NCBI RefSeq assembly: GCF_007595705.1
Contig: NZ_NISY01000014.1
Location: 1 to 64,000, forward strand
Source of the DNA: Streptomyces sp. SAJ15
Lineage (GTDB): Bacteria > Actinomycetota > Actinomycetes > Streptomycetales > Streptomycetaceae
Reading direction: 5' to 3'
Length of the DNA: 64,000 nt
Made by a program: the position numbers and the translations under genes. The notes beneath the pieces were generated by a model. That model did no database searches, was not told the origin of the DNA, and was given only the letters and a program-made list of their open reading frames with translations. Positions 16,920-25,430 of this stretch are shown piece by piece (within the stretch, counting starts at the first letter, position 1; each line of letters opens with the position of its first letter).

Positions 16920-17279
16920 GTGCGCTTCTCCGACGCGGCCGTCTGGGTGGAGTCGCACGGCATCGATCGCCCCCTCGTGGGTGTCGCCGTGTGCTACAGC
17001 GGGCAGCGCTCCGTCTGGCTGCCGCTGCACCTCCCCGACACCCCCGACGTGCAGGTGCTCGCCGACCAGGTCGGTCGGGCGGTGCGCACCCTCTGCGACG
17101 TCGACCTGCCGGCTCCAGGGCGGGTGGCACCGGCCCTCGACGTCCTGCGCCCCGGAAGGGCGCCCTTCCGCGTGCCGCCGCGGGACTCCCTGCCCTTCCA
17201 TGAGCTGACCGGCCCCCTGGCGTCGGACGTCGCGGTCGAGCTCGCGGCACGGCTGGCCTTCCCCCACCTGGGGCCGTGA
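16920..17279 (+). CDS. 119-residue protein of unknown function between effector and STAND ATPase
   Basis: Compact alpha/beta-looking sequence (VRFSDAAVWVESHG, LVGVAVCYSGQRSVWLPLHL, VQVLADQVGRAVRTL) with no motif I recognise. It is in the same frame as the upstream phosphorylase gene, separated by one TGA and 14 codons. The only canonical start is the GTG at 16920, which has no Shine-Dalgarno. A GGAG eight bases before an in-frame ATC at 16899 is oddly well placed. Its stop overlaps the GTG of the STAND gene (GTGA), so all three are probably co-translated. Likely the third component of the system (adaptor, regulator or immunity role unknown). Confidence 0.65.
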   Translation: MRFSDAAVWVESHGIDRPLVGVAVCYSGQRSVWLPLHLPDTPDVQVLADQVGRAVRTLCDVDLPAPGRVAPALDVLRPGRAPFRVPPRDSLPFHELTGPLASDVAVELAARLAFPHLGP

Positions 17280-20200
17280 GCCGCATGGACGAAGAGCACG
17301 CGGGGCACGCGGGACACGCAGGGCACGCGGGACACGGGGGACACGAGGAGCACGCGGCGAGCGAGTCGCCGGCGGCGCAGCACGTCGAGGTCCAGGCCGG
17401 CTTCGGCTATGGCGTCGTCGGCGCCGACCTGCATGTCTTCGGCGACGGCGTACCGGTCTACCTGCTCCTGGCCTGGGACCCGGCCGGGCGGGCGCCGACG
17501 CCGTGGCTACGGGAGTTACCCAGCCGGATGCTCAACGCCCGTAACGCCGTGGTGCCGTTCACCGGGCGCGCGGAGGAGCTCGACGACCTGCGCGCGTGGC
17601 GGGAGACCGGGCCTCGGCTGGCCGTCCGGTGGCTCTACGGGCCCGGAGGCCAGGGCAAGACGCGGCTGGCCCACGAGACGGCCGCCGCGGCCGCCGCGGA
17701 GGGCTGGCTGGTGGCGTTCGCGGTGCAGGGGATGGGGCCGATCCACCCGCCGCCGGGGAGCCAGGACCTCCGCGCGGACGACGCGGCCGGCGTTCTGCTG
17801 ATCGTCGACTACGCGGACCGCTGGCCGCCGTCCCACCTGACCTGGCTGCTCAGCAACGCACTGCTGCACCGCGCGACGACCCCCGCGCGCGTGCTGCTGC
17901 TGGCCCGCACCGACACCATGTGGCCGGCGCTGCGCGCCGCGTTGGAGCCCCTCTACGCGGGCGCCTCCTCCCGGCGGCTGGAGCCGGTGCCGGACGCCGA
18001 CGGGGCGCGCGCCGAGCTGTTCACCGCCGCCCGCGACGGCTTCGCCGCCCTGTACGGCGTCCCCGAGCCGTCCGCGATCGAGCCGCCCGGACCGCTCCAC
18101 CACCCCGACCTCGGGCTCACCCTCGCGGTGCTCATGGCCGCCCTGGTGGCGGTGGACGCCCGGCACCGCGGACGCCGTCCGCCCACCGACGTCGCCGGGC
18201 TGACGCTCTACCTCCTCGACCGGGAACACCTGCACTGGGCGACCCTGCCGGGGGACGAGCGGCATCTGCTCCCCGACCCCGCCGACGACGGCGGTCGTTC
18301 CGGCCGCTCCGGGGGTGAACCGGCCCCACGGCCGTACCGTACGCCGCCCGAGGTCATGAACCGGACCGTCTTCGTCGCCGCTCTCACGGGCGCCCTGCCC
18401 CGGGCCGCGGGAGCGGAGCTGACCCGGCGGCTGCTGCCCGGGCAGGACGTGGAGCAGGTCCTGGCCGACCACGCCGTCTGCTATCCGCCGACCGCCTCCG
18501 GAGTCGTCTTCGAACCGCTCTACCCCGATCGACTCGCCGAGGACTTCCTGGCACTGACGCTGCCCGGACACGGCGCCGAGTACCCGGCTCGGGACTGGGC
18601 CGCCGAGACCACGGTGGCGCTGTTGGCCCGGACGCCGGACGGGACCGCCCCGAACTGGCTGCCCCGCACGGTCTCGGCACTGGCGGCGGCCGCCGCCCGC
18701 TGGCCGCACGTGGGCCGCGGCCACCTCTACCCCCTGTTGCGCCGCGATCCGCGGCTCGCGGTGGAGGCCGGCGGGGACGCCCTGACCACCCTGGCGAGCG
18801 GGCCGGACATCGAGTTCGGACTGCTCGAGTCGATCGAGCCGCACCTGCCGGGGCGCCGGCACGTCGACCTCGACGCGGCGGGGCTCGCCGTCGTGGGCAG
18901 GCTCACCGCGCACCGACTCGAAGCCGCCGAGGACCCCGCCACGCGCGCCCGGCTCCACACGGACCTGGGCTGGCGACTGAACGCCACCGGACGTCGGGAG
19001 GAGGCACTCACCGAGACCCGACGGGCCGTCGACCACTACCGCCGGGCCGCCGCGGACCGCCCCGACGAGCCGGACCCCGACCTGGCGCACGCCCTCGCGA
19101 ACCTCTGCTACGCCCTCTCCGACCTCGGCCACCGCGAGGAGGCCCGGAGCGCGGCGGAGGAGGCCGTGGTCGCCTACCGCCTGCTCGCCGCGACCGGTCT
19201 GTCAACCTCGCCGCCGGCCGCCGCCGACCCCTCGGCCCGGGCTGGCCCGCTCCGCCCGACCCCGACCCCGCCCCCGGGGCCCACCGGCGCCGACGGACAC
19301 GCGGCCGACCTGGCGCACGCCCTCAACACCCTCGGCACGACGCTGGCGGCCCTCGGCCACCACGAGCGGGCGCTGACGGCCTGTGAGGAGGCCGTCGCGC
19401 TCTACCGCGCCATGGTCGCGGCGCGACCGAACGGCGGAACGGCGGCGAGATCGGAGACGGACGCGGAAACGGACGCGGAAACGGGCCCAGAGACGGACGC
19501 GGGCCCGGAGACGGACTCGGGCCCGGAGACGGATGCGGAGACGGGCGCGGTCTCGGGCACGGGCACCGGTGCGGCGGCCCCCTCCGCGGAGGACGATCCC
19601 CTGGTGCCCGACCTCGCCGCCGCGCTGGACAACTCCGGCCTGTGGCTCACCCGGCTGGGCCGGTACGAAGAGGCGTTGGCGGTCACCGGCGAGGCGTCGG
19701 CGATCTACCGAAGGCTGGCCGCCGCCCGCCCGGACGAGTACCTCCCCGACCTGGCGGCCGCCCTCACCAACCACGGGATCCCGCTGCTGGAACTGGGCCG
19801 GCTCGACGAGGCGTTGACGGTGATGGCCGGCTCGGTCGAGGCGTACCGGAGGCTGTCCGAGACGCGCCCCGAGGCGTTCGAACACCACCTCGCCACCGCG
19901 TTGAGCAACCTCGGCAGCCCGCTGTGGAGCCTGGGCCGGGTGCGGGAGTCGCTGGCGGCCAGCGTCGAGTCCGTCGAGATCCGACGCCGGCTGGCCGCCG
20001 CCCGGCCCGACGTCTTCACACCGGACCTGGCCACCGCGCTGAACAACCTCTCCGTGGACCTGCTGGCGGACGAGCGGCCGGTCGAGGCCCATGCCGCCGC
20101 GCACGAAGCCGTCGTGCTCCGCCGGCGCCTCGCCGAGGAGGACCCGCTGAGCTACGCGCCGTACCTGGCCTCCGCACTGTCCAACGAGGGCAACGCGCTG

Positions 20201-20638
20201 CTGGCGCTGGACCGGGCCGAGGAGGCGGTGACGGCCGGCGCCGAGGCGGTGGCCGCCTACCGGAGCCTCACCGACACGCACCCGGACGCCTACGCGGCGC
20301 TGCTCGCGGCCGCGCTCACCGGCCATGGCGCGGCGGTCAGGGCGGCGGGCCGGCCGACGGAGGCCCTGGACGCGCTCGCGGAGGCGGTGGCGCTGCGCCG
20401 CCGGCTGACCGCCGAGCGCCCCGATGCCTTCGCCGCCGACCTGGCCGCGGCGCTGGTCGAGCTCGGTGACCATCTGGCCGCCCTCGACCGACCCGGTCCG
20501 GCGCGTGCCGCCGCCGCCGAGGCGATGGCGCGTTACGAGAGCCTGGGCGAGGGCGCCCGTGCCAACCCGATGGTCGCCGACGGGCTGGCCAAGGCGCTCG
20601 CCCTGCGCGCCGCGCTGCCGGCCCTCTCCGACGACTGA
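17276..20638 (+). CDS. STAND/NLR-type ATPase with N-terminal RHIM-like motif and C-terminal TPRs
   Basis: 1120 residues. N-terminus: a His-rich repeat (HAGHAGHAGH), then the motif QHVxxQxGxxxGVxxxDxH at residues 35-53 shared with the phosphorylase two genes upstream. The NTPase follows with Walker A YGPGGQGKT (about 122), Walker B GVLLIVDYAD (about 172-182) and a winged-helix-like segment to about 560. From about 560 to the end are TPR/kinesin-light-chain repeats (ALxNLxxxLxxLGRxEEAL) interrupted by an ETDAE-rich insert around 725-765. This is the layout of bacterial NLR-like sensors: TPRs sense, ATPase oligomerises, N-terminal motif recruits an effector. Leu81 is TTA, so expression may depend on bldA. 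The GTG start overlaps the preceding stop. Confidence 0.88.
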   Translation: MSRMDEEHAGHAGHAGHAGHGGHEEHAASESPAAQHVEVQAGFGYGVVGADLHVFGDGVPVYLLLAWDPAGRAPTPWLRELPSRMLNARNAVVPFTGRAEELDDLRAWRETGPRLAVRWLYGPGGQGKTRLAHETAAAAAAEGWLVAFAVQGMGPIHPPPGSQDLRADDAAGVLLIVDYADRWPPSHLTWLLSNALLHRATTPARVLLLARTDTMWPALRAALEPLYAGASSRRLEPVPDADGARAELFTAARDGFAALYGVPEPSAIEPPGPLHHPDLGLTLAVLMAALVAVDARHRGRRPPTDVAGLTLYLLDREHLHWATLPGDERHLLPDPADDGGRSGRSGGEPAPRPYRTPPEVMNRTVFVAALTGALPRAAGAELTRRLLPGQDVEQVLADHAVCYPPTASGVVFEPLYPDRLAEDFLALTLPGHGAEYPARDWAAETTVALLARTPDGTAPNWLPRTVSALAAAAARWPHVGRGHLYPLLRRDPRLAVEAGGDALTTLASGPDIEFGLLESIEPHLPGRRHVDLDAAGLAVVGRLTAHRLEAAEDPATRARLHTDLGWRLNATGRREEALTETRRAVDHYRRAAADRPDEPDPDLAHALANLCYALSDLGHREEARSAAEEAVVAYRLLAATGLSTSPPAAADPSARAGPLRPTPTPPPGPTGADGHAADLAHALNTLGTTLAALGHHERALTACEEAVALYRAMVAARPNGGTAARSETDAETDAETGPETDAGPETDSGPETDAETGAVSGTGTGAAAPSAEDDPLVPDLAAALDNSGLWLTRLGRYEEALAVTGEASAIYRRLAAARPDEYLPDLAAALTNHGIPLLELGRLDEALTVMAGSVEAYRRLSETRPEAFEHHLATALSNLGSPLWSLGRVRESLAASVESVEIRRRLAAARPDVFTPDLATALNNLSVDLLADERPVEAHAAAHEAVVLRRRLAEEDPLSYAPYLASALSNEGNALLALDRAEEAVTAGAEAVAAYRSLTDTHPDAYAALLAAALTGHGAAVRAAGRPTEALDALAEAVALRRRLTAERPDAFAADLAAALVELGDHLAALDRPGPARAAAAEAMARYESLGEGARANPMVADGLAKALALRAALPALSDD
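17378..17458 (+). other. RHIM-like/amyloid-type signalling motif, sensor copy
   Basis: Encodes residues 35-61 of the STAND protein, the N-terminal partner of the motif at 16596-16673. Position (sensor N-terminus, effector C-terminus) is the one seen in NLR-amyloid signalling pairs. Confidence 0.65.
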
Positions 20639-20751
20639 CGGACCGGAGCGCGTCACCGACGCGAGCCGGCCATCGGCCGCCGACCACCGGTCACCAGCCA
20701 CCACCAGCCCTCGGTCATCGGCTGTCGGATGCCGAGCCCCGCCGCCCCCGA

Positions 20752-20813
20752 GTTTTGGACCGTTCGGTGTGATACGTTTCCGGCGAGTAGTTACGTAACG
20801 CTCGGTCCAAAAC
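20752..20813 (+). promoter_or_regulatory. Split 11-bp inverted repeat flanking the SDR promoter
   Basis: GTTTTGGACCG (20752-20762) and its perfect complement CGGTCCAAAAC (20803-20813) lie 51 bases centre to centre, about five helical turns. Between them is the palindrome GTTACGTAAC (20790-20799) and AT-richer DNA with a possible -10 TAGTTA at 20788. The right arm ends 30 bases before the SDR start. Looks like a two-site operator that could loop; the binding protein is unknown. Confidence 0.6.
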
Positions 20814-20843
20814 CGAGGGACATCGAGGGAACGGAGAATCCCC

Positions 20844-21593
20844 ATGGGGGAGACGCTGAAAGGCAAGGTCGCCCTGGTCACCGGCGGTTCGCGAGGCATC
20901 GGTGCGGCGACCGCGCGGGCCCTGGCCGACGAGGGCGCGCAGGTGGCGGTCGGCTACGCGGCCTCGGCGGACAAGGCCGCCGCGGTGGTGCGCGACATCG
21001 AGGCCAAGGGCGTGCGCGCGGCCGCGTACCGGGCCGACCAGGCCGACGCCGACCAGGTCGCCGAGCTGGTGCGGACCGTGGCGGCCGACTTCGGGCGGCT
21101 GGACATCCTGGTGAACAACGCGGGTGTCGCCGTCAACGGCCCGGTCGACGACCCGGACGCCGACGTCAGCGGCTTCGAGCGGCAACTCGCCGTCAACGTG
21201 GGCGGAGTGGTGGCCGCCGTACGGGCCGCGGCCACCGTGCTCGGAGAGGGCGGCCGGATCGTCACGGTCGGCTCCAACCTCGCCTCCCGCACGGGGTTCC
21301 CGGGGGTGGCCGACTACGCCGCGACCAAGGCCGCGATCGTCGGCTACAGCAAGGGCGCGGCGCGCGACCTCGCCCCGCGCGGCATCACGGTCAACGTCGT
21401 CCAGTCGGGGTCCGTGGGGACGGACATGAACCCGGAGGACGGTCCCACCGCGGACGCCCAGCGCGCGATGAACGCCATGGGCCGCTTCGGTCGCCCGGAG
21501 GAGATAGCGGCGGGCATCGTGTTCCTGGCGAGCCCCGCGGCCTCGTTCGTCACCGGCACCGTGCTGACCATCGACGGCGGCTACCTGGCCTGA
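20844..21593 (+). CDS. Short-chain dehydrogenase/reductase (classical SDR)
   Basis: 249 residues, full length for the family. The NAD(P) motif TGGSRGIG (residues 14-21), NNAG, and the catalytic YxxxK (YAATK) with upstream Ser in VGSNLASR are all present. The C-terminal GRFGRPEEIAAGIVFLASPAASFVTGTVLTIDGG is typical of 3-oxoacyl-ACP reductase-like SDRs. It reduces a carbonyl or oxidises an alcohol using NADPH or NADH; substrate unknown. Start ATG preceded by GGAGAATCCCC, a usable Shine-Dalgarno. It stands alone with its own operator-like region. Confidence 0.92.
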   Translation: MGETLKGKVALVTGGSRGIGAATARALADEGAQVAVGYAASADKAAAVVRDIEAKGVRAAAYRADQADADQVAELVRTVAADFGRLDILVNNAGVAVNGPVDDPDADVSGFERQLAVNVGGVVAAVRAAATVLGEGGRIVTVGSNLASRTGFPGVADYAATKAAIVGYSKGAARDLAPRGITVNVVQSGSVGTDMNPEDGPTADAQRAMNAMGRFGRPEEIAAGIVFLASPAASFVTGTVLTIDGGYLA

Positions 21594-21756
21594 GCGGCGG
21601 TCGCCGCGCGGGGCGGCCGCCCGCGCGCCGGGGGAGCGGGGAACGGGGGAGCGTCGGGTCCGCGAGAGGCGTGGCCGGGGCCGCACGGCCGGTTCGTCAC
21701 CCGCCGGTCCGCCGTCCCATGCCCGGCGCCCGCCGCTCGGGGCTCAGCCGGCACGG

Positions 21757-22671
21757 TCAGCCGGCACGGCTGATCCGCGGGCCCAACTCGCGGGCCAGGG
21801 CGATCGTCAGGGCGCGGAAGACATGCACCTCCGGGTTGCCGTCCCGCGCCCGGACGGCCAGGTAGCTGCTCTGCCAGGGCGCGTCCAGCACCGGGACGAA
21901 CACCGCCCCGGGCCAGGCGTAATAGCGGGCGAAGGACTTCAGCCCCGAGCCGGCGACGCGCCCGTTGACCACCCCCGTCAGCACCTCCTGCGGGGTCACC
22001 GCGTAGTCCGTGCCGCGCCGCCGCGCCTCCTGGTTGAAGTACAGGTACTCCGTGAAGGGGCGCGGCGTATGGCGGGGCAGCCGGAAGAACGGCAGCTCCG
22101 CGATGTCCGCCACGGTCACCCCGTGCCCCCGGGCGTCCGCGATCGGCGACGACTCCGGCACCGCCACGATGCGCTGTTCGGTGGTCAGCACATCGGCGGC
22201 GATCCGCTCGTCGTCCGGCCCGGGCCGGACGAACGCCACGTCCACCCGGTCCTCGACCAGCGCGCTGACGTGCTCGGTGAAGTTCAGCTGACGCAGCTCG
22301 ACGCGGACGTCCGGCCGCGCGCGCCGGTAGGCGCTGATCGACGCCGGCGTCAGCTCCGCCGAGCCGTGGCCCATGATGCCCACCCGCAGCGGCCGTCCGC
22401 CCCCCGCCTTCTCCTCACGCACCGCCTCGACCATGTCGTCCATCGCGGCGTTGGCGGCGGCCAGCAGCGTGCGGGCGTGGCCCACCAGCCGGGCGCCGGC
22501 CGGGGTGGGGGAGACGGGGTTGCGGTGGACCAGCCGGGTCCCGAGCTCGCTCTCCAGCCGTTGGACGTGCTGGGTGACGGCGGGCGGGGAGAGGAAGAGC
22601 CGCGCGGCGGCCCGCCCGAAGTGCCCCTCCTCGACCACCGCCAGGAAGGACGACAGCAAGCGCAGGTCCAT
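21757..22671 (-). CDS. LysR family transcriptional regulator
   Basis: 304 residues. N-terminal winged helix MDLRLLSSFLAVVEEGHFGRAAARLFLSPPAVTQHVQRLE with the classic LysR pattern, then a periplasmic-binding-like effector domain (LRVGIMGHGSAELTPASI, VDVAFVRPGP). It is divergent from the MFS gene at 22773, and LysR regulators usually control the divergent neighbour and themselves, so it probably regulates that transporter. The ATG at 22671 was chosen by family alignment; the longer frame passes through the intergenic promoter. Confidence 0.92.
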   Translation of the reverse strand: MDLRLLSSFLAVVEEGHFGRAAARLFLSPPAVTQHVQRLESELGTRLVHRNPVSPTPAGARLVGHARTLLAAANAAMDDMVEAVREEKAGGGRPLRVGIMGHGSAELTPASISAYRRARPDVRVELRQLNFTEHVSALVEDRVDVAFVRPGPDDERIAADVLTTEQRIVAVPESSPIADARGHGVTVADIAELPFFRLPRHTPRPFTEYLYFNQEARRRGTDYAVTPQEVLTGVVNGRVAGSGLKSFARYYAWPGAVFVPVLDAPWQSSYLAVRARDGNPEVHVFRALTIALARELGPRISRAG

Positions 22672-22772
22672 ACGGGTCACGATAGACAGATCGCATATCC
22701 GTCCGGCAGCGGAGTTCAGAAATCGTGAACGGGGGCGGCGCCGGGCCGCCGGCCGTCCGTACAACTGCCGGC

Positions 22773-24197
22773 ATGAGCCCACCCGTCGAGCACCCCACGG
22801 GCGACGGACGACGTCCCCCCGAGGCCGGACCCCGGACCCCCACCGCCCCCACCGCCCCCACCGCCCCCGAGCCCACCGTCACCACGCCCACCGCCACCGT
22901 GTCCGGTGCCACCGTGTCCACCGCCACCGTGTCCGGTGCCACCGTGTCCGGTGCCACCGTGCCGACCGCCGCCGCACTCGCCGGGGACGATGCGCCGCCC
23001 GTCGCGCACCCGCCGCGCCGCTTCGGACTGCGCGCGGCATGGATGATGACGGCCTCCGGCTGGAGCGCCAACCAGTTCTCCGCCCTGCTCGGCGCCTACC
23101 GTTCCGAGATGGGGCTGTCCGAGTCCACCGTGACCGGCCTGTTCGCCGTCTACGTGGTCGGGCTGGTCCCCGGGCTGTTGATCGGCGGCCCGCTCGCCGA
23201 CCGGCACGGCCGCCGGCCGGTGGCCCTCACCGCCCTGGGCGTCAACCTCCTGTCCACCGTGCTGCTGATGGCGGGCACCACCGCCACCTGGTGGCTGCTG
23301 CCCGGACGCTTCCTCACCGGTGTCGGCGCGGGCGCCCTGCTGGCGGCGGGCAGCGCCTGGGTCAAGGAGCTCTCCTCACCGCCCCACGCCGCCGCCCTCG
23401 CACCGGCCGCGGCCGCCAAGCGGGCCGGGCTCTTCGTCTCCGCGGGCTTCGCCTCGGGCGGACTGGTCGCCTCGCTGATCGCCCAGTGGGCGCCGCACCC
23501 GATGCTCACCGCCTACCTCCCACACCTGGTGCTCGCGTCCGCCGCCGGCGCGGCGGCCTTCGGCGCGCCCGAATCCGGACGGCCTCGGCCCACGTCCGGC
23601 GCCCCGACGGCCTCCCGCGGCGCGGCACCGTACCCCCGGGCGCGCTACCGGCGGGCGATACTCCCGCTCGCCCCGTGGGTGTTCGCCGGGCCGACCGTCG
23701 GCTTCGCCACCCTCCCCGGACTGGTCGACGACGGACTGACGGGGTGGCAGACGGTGTACGCGGGCATCGTCACCGCCGTCGTGCCCGGCGCCGGGCTGCT
23801 GGTCCAGCCGCTGGCCCGGCGTATCGCCGCCCGGCACCGGCTGGCCACCGCCGTCAGCGGGCTGCTGGTCATCGCCGTGGGCTTCGCGCTCGCGGTGCCC
23901 GCCGCGGCGGCCGAGCAGCCGGCCCTGGCCCTCGCGGCCGCCGCGGTCCTGGGGGCCGGCTACGGACTGGCCCTGACCTACGGGCTCACCGAGGTGGCCG
24001 CGCTCGCCCCGCCGGAGCGGTTGGCCCGGCTCACCGCGCTGTTCTGGACGTTCGCGTACCTCGGCATGTTCACCCCCTACGCCGTCGCCCTGCTGTCCGC
24101 GGCCTTCCCGGTGACCGCGCTGCTGGCCGCCGGCGCGGCGCTGGCGGTGCTGACCTGCGGCGTGCTGTTCCTGCTCAACCGCGGCGCGGAGCACTGA
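22773..24197 (+). CDS. MFS transporter (YbjJ/permease-like)
   Basis: About 474 residues from the ATG at 22773. After a Thr/Pro/Val-rich tail of about 75 residues encoded by 15-bp repeats there are about 12 membrane helices, with the MFS loop motif GGPLADRHGRRPVA between helices 2 and 3. Probably exports or imports a small molecule under LysR control. The start is uncertain: a GTG at 22725 has GGAG ten bases upstream, while the ATG at 22773 has TACAAC seven bases upstream and could be leaderless. Translation of the upstream GTG would add 16 residues. Confidence 0.85.
   Translation: MSPPVEHPTGDGRRPPEAGPRTPTAPTAPTAPEPTVTTPTATVSGATVSTATVSGATVSGATVPTAAALAGDDAPPVAHPPRRFGLRAAWMMTASGWSANQFSALLGAYRSEMGLSESTVTGLFAVYVVGLVPGLLIGGPLADRHGRRPVALTALGVNLLSTVLLMAGTTATWWLLPGRFLTGVGAGALLAAGSAWVKELSSPPHAAALAPAAAAKRAGLFVSAGFASGGLVASLIAQWAPHPMLTAYLPHLVLASAAGAAAFGAPESGRPRPTSGAPTASRGAAPYPRARYRRAILPLAPWVFAGPTVGFATLPGLVDDGLTGWQTVYAGIVTAVVPGAGLLVQPLARRIAARHRLATAVSGLLVIAVGFALAVPAAAAEQPALALAAAAVLGAGYGLALTYGLTEVAALAPPERLARLTALFWTFAYLGMFTPYAVALLSAAFPVTALLAAGAALAVLTCGVLFLLNRGAEH
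22896..22955 (+). repeat. 15-bp tandem repeats in the MFS N-terminal tail
   Basis: Four copies of ACCGTGTCCGGTGCC (one with changes), encoding TVSGA repeats in the cytosolic tail of the transporter. Confidence 0.9.
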
Positions 24198-24232
24198 AAG
24201 CCTCCGCGCCGCCCCGCGCGGAGCGGACGGCG

Positions 24233-24238
24233 TAGCGT
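24233..24238 (+). promoter_or_regulatory. Putative -10 of leaderless CapA-like gene
   Basis: TAGCGT ends six bases before the GTG at 24245. The AAGG directly abutting the GTG is too close to act as a Shine-Dalgarno. Confidence 0.5.
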
Positions 24239-24244
24239 GGAAGG

Positions 24245-25378
24245 GTGCCCGGCGACCAGGTGACGCTGTTCCTGTGCGGCGATGTGATGCTGGGCCGGGG
24301 CGTCGACCAGATACTTCCGCACCCCGGCGACCCGGCCCTGCGCGAGGGGTACGTCCGCGACGCCCGCACCTACGTCCGACTGGCGGCGGAGGAGAACGGT
24401 CCGATGCCATGGCCGGCCGACTTCACCTGGCCCTGGGGGGACGCCCTCCCGGCGCTGGAGGCCGCGGCGCCCGACGTACGGGTGGTGAACCTGGAGACCA
24501 GCGTGACCCGTTGCGACGCGTTCGCGCCGGCGAAGGGCATCCACTACCGGATGCACCCCGACAACCTCCCCGCGCTCACCGTCGCCCGCCCCGACGTCTG
24601 CGTCCTGGCCAACAACCACGTCCTGGACTTCGGCCGCCGGGGCCTGGAGGAGACGCTGCGCACCCTGGCGGAGGCGGGGCTGCGGGTCGCCGGCGCCGGA
24701 CGGGACGCGGAGCAGGCCCGGCGCCCCACCGCGGTCCCCGTCGCCGGCGGCGGTCGGGTCCTCGTCCTGGCCTTCGGGGTGCCCTCCAGCGGGATCCCGC
24801 ACACCTGGGCCGCGACCGACGAGCGGCCCGGCGTCCATGTCGTGCCCGAGCTGACCACCGAGGCCGCCACCGCCCTCGCCGACCGGCTGCGCGCGGTGAG
24901 GCGACCGGGCGACCTCGCCGTCGCCTCGGTGCACTGGGGCTCCAACTGGGGCTATGAGGTCCCCCGCACCCAGGTCCGCTTCGCCCACACCCTCGTCGAC
25001 GCCGGCGTCGACCTGGTGCACGGCCACTCCTCGCACCACCCCCGCCCGCTGGAGGTCTACCGCGGCAGGCTCGTCCTCTACGGGTGCGGCGACTTCATCG
25101 ACGACTACGAGGGCATCAGCGGCTATGCGCGGTACCGCGACGACCTGCGGCTCGCCTACCTCGCCGCGCTGTGCCGGGAGACCGGCCGGCTGACCGCGCT
25201 ACGGATGGTGCCCCTCCAGGCCCACCGGCTGCGGCTGCGGTACGCGACGCCCGAGGACACGACCTGGCTGCGCTCGACGCTGAACCACGTCAGCTCCGAC
25301 TTCGGCACCGTCGTCGCCCCCGGGCCGGACGGCACGCTCGTGCTCTCCCACGCGGACCCGGGCCCACCGGCCGGGTGA
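24245..25378 (+). CDS. CapA family protein (poly-gamma-glutamate capsule-type phosphoesterase)
   Basis: 377 residues of the PGA_cap/metallophosphoesterase-like family. It begins VTLFLCGDVMLGRGVD (CGDVML), then VVNLETSVT, VCVLANNHVLDFG, VASVHWGSNWGYE and LVHGHSSHHPRPLEVYRGRLVLYGCGDFIDDYE. These match the D, N/H and HxH metal sites of CapA proteins. No signal peptide, so intracellular. In bacilli CapA/PgsA takes part in polyglutamate export; the actinomycete homologues have no assigned role. Single gene between an MFS gene and the convergent adhesin-like gene. Confidence 0.9.
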   Translation: MPGDQVTLFLCGDVMLGRGVDQILPHPGDPALREGYVRDARTYVRLAAEENGPMPWPADFTWPWGDALPALEAAAPDVRVVNLETSVTRCDAFAPAKGIHYRMHPDNLPALTVARPDVCVLANNHVLDFGRRGLEETLRTLAEAGLRVAGAGRDAEQARRPTAVPVAGGGRVLVLAFGVPSSGIPHTWAATDERPGVHVVPELTTEAATALADRLRAVRRPGDLAVASVHWGSNWGYEVPRTQVRFAHTLVDAGVDLVHGHSSHHPRPLEVYRGRLVLYGCGDFIDDYEGISGYARYRDDLRLAYLAALCRETGRLTALRMVPLQAHRLRLRYATPEDTTWLRSTLNHVSSDFGTVVAPGPDGTLVLSHADPGPPAG

Positions 25379-25430
25379 CCCGAGGCCCCGGGGCGTGGCC
25401 GTCACCGCGCGCCGGCGAGCGCGCCGCACG

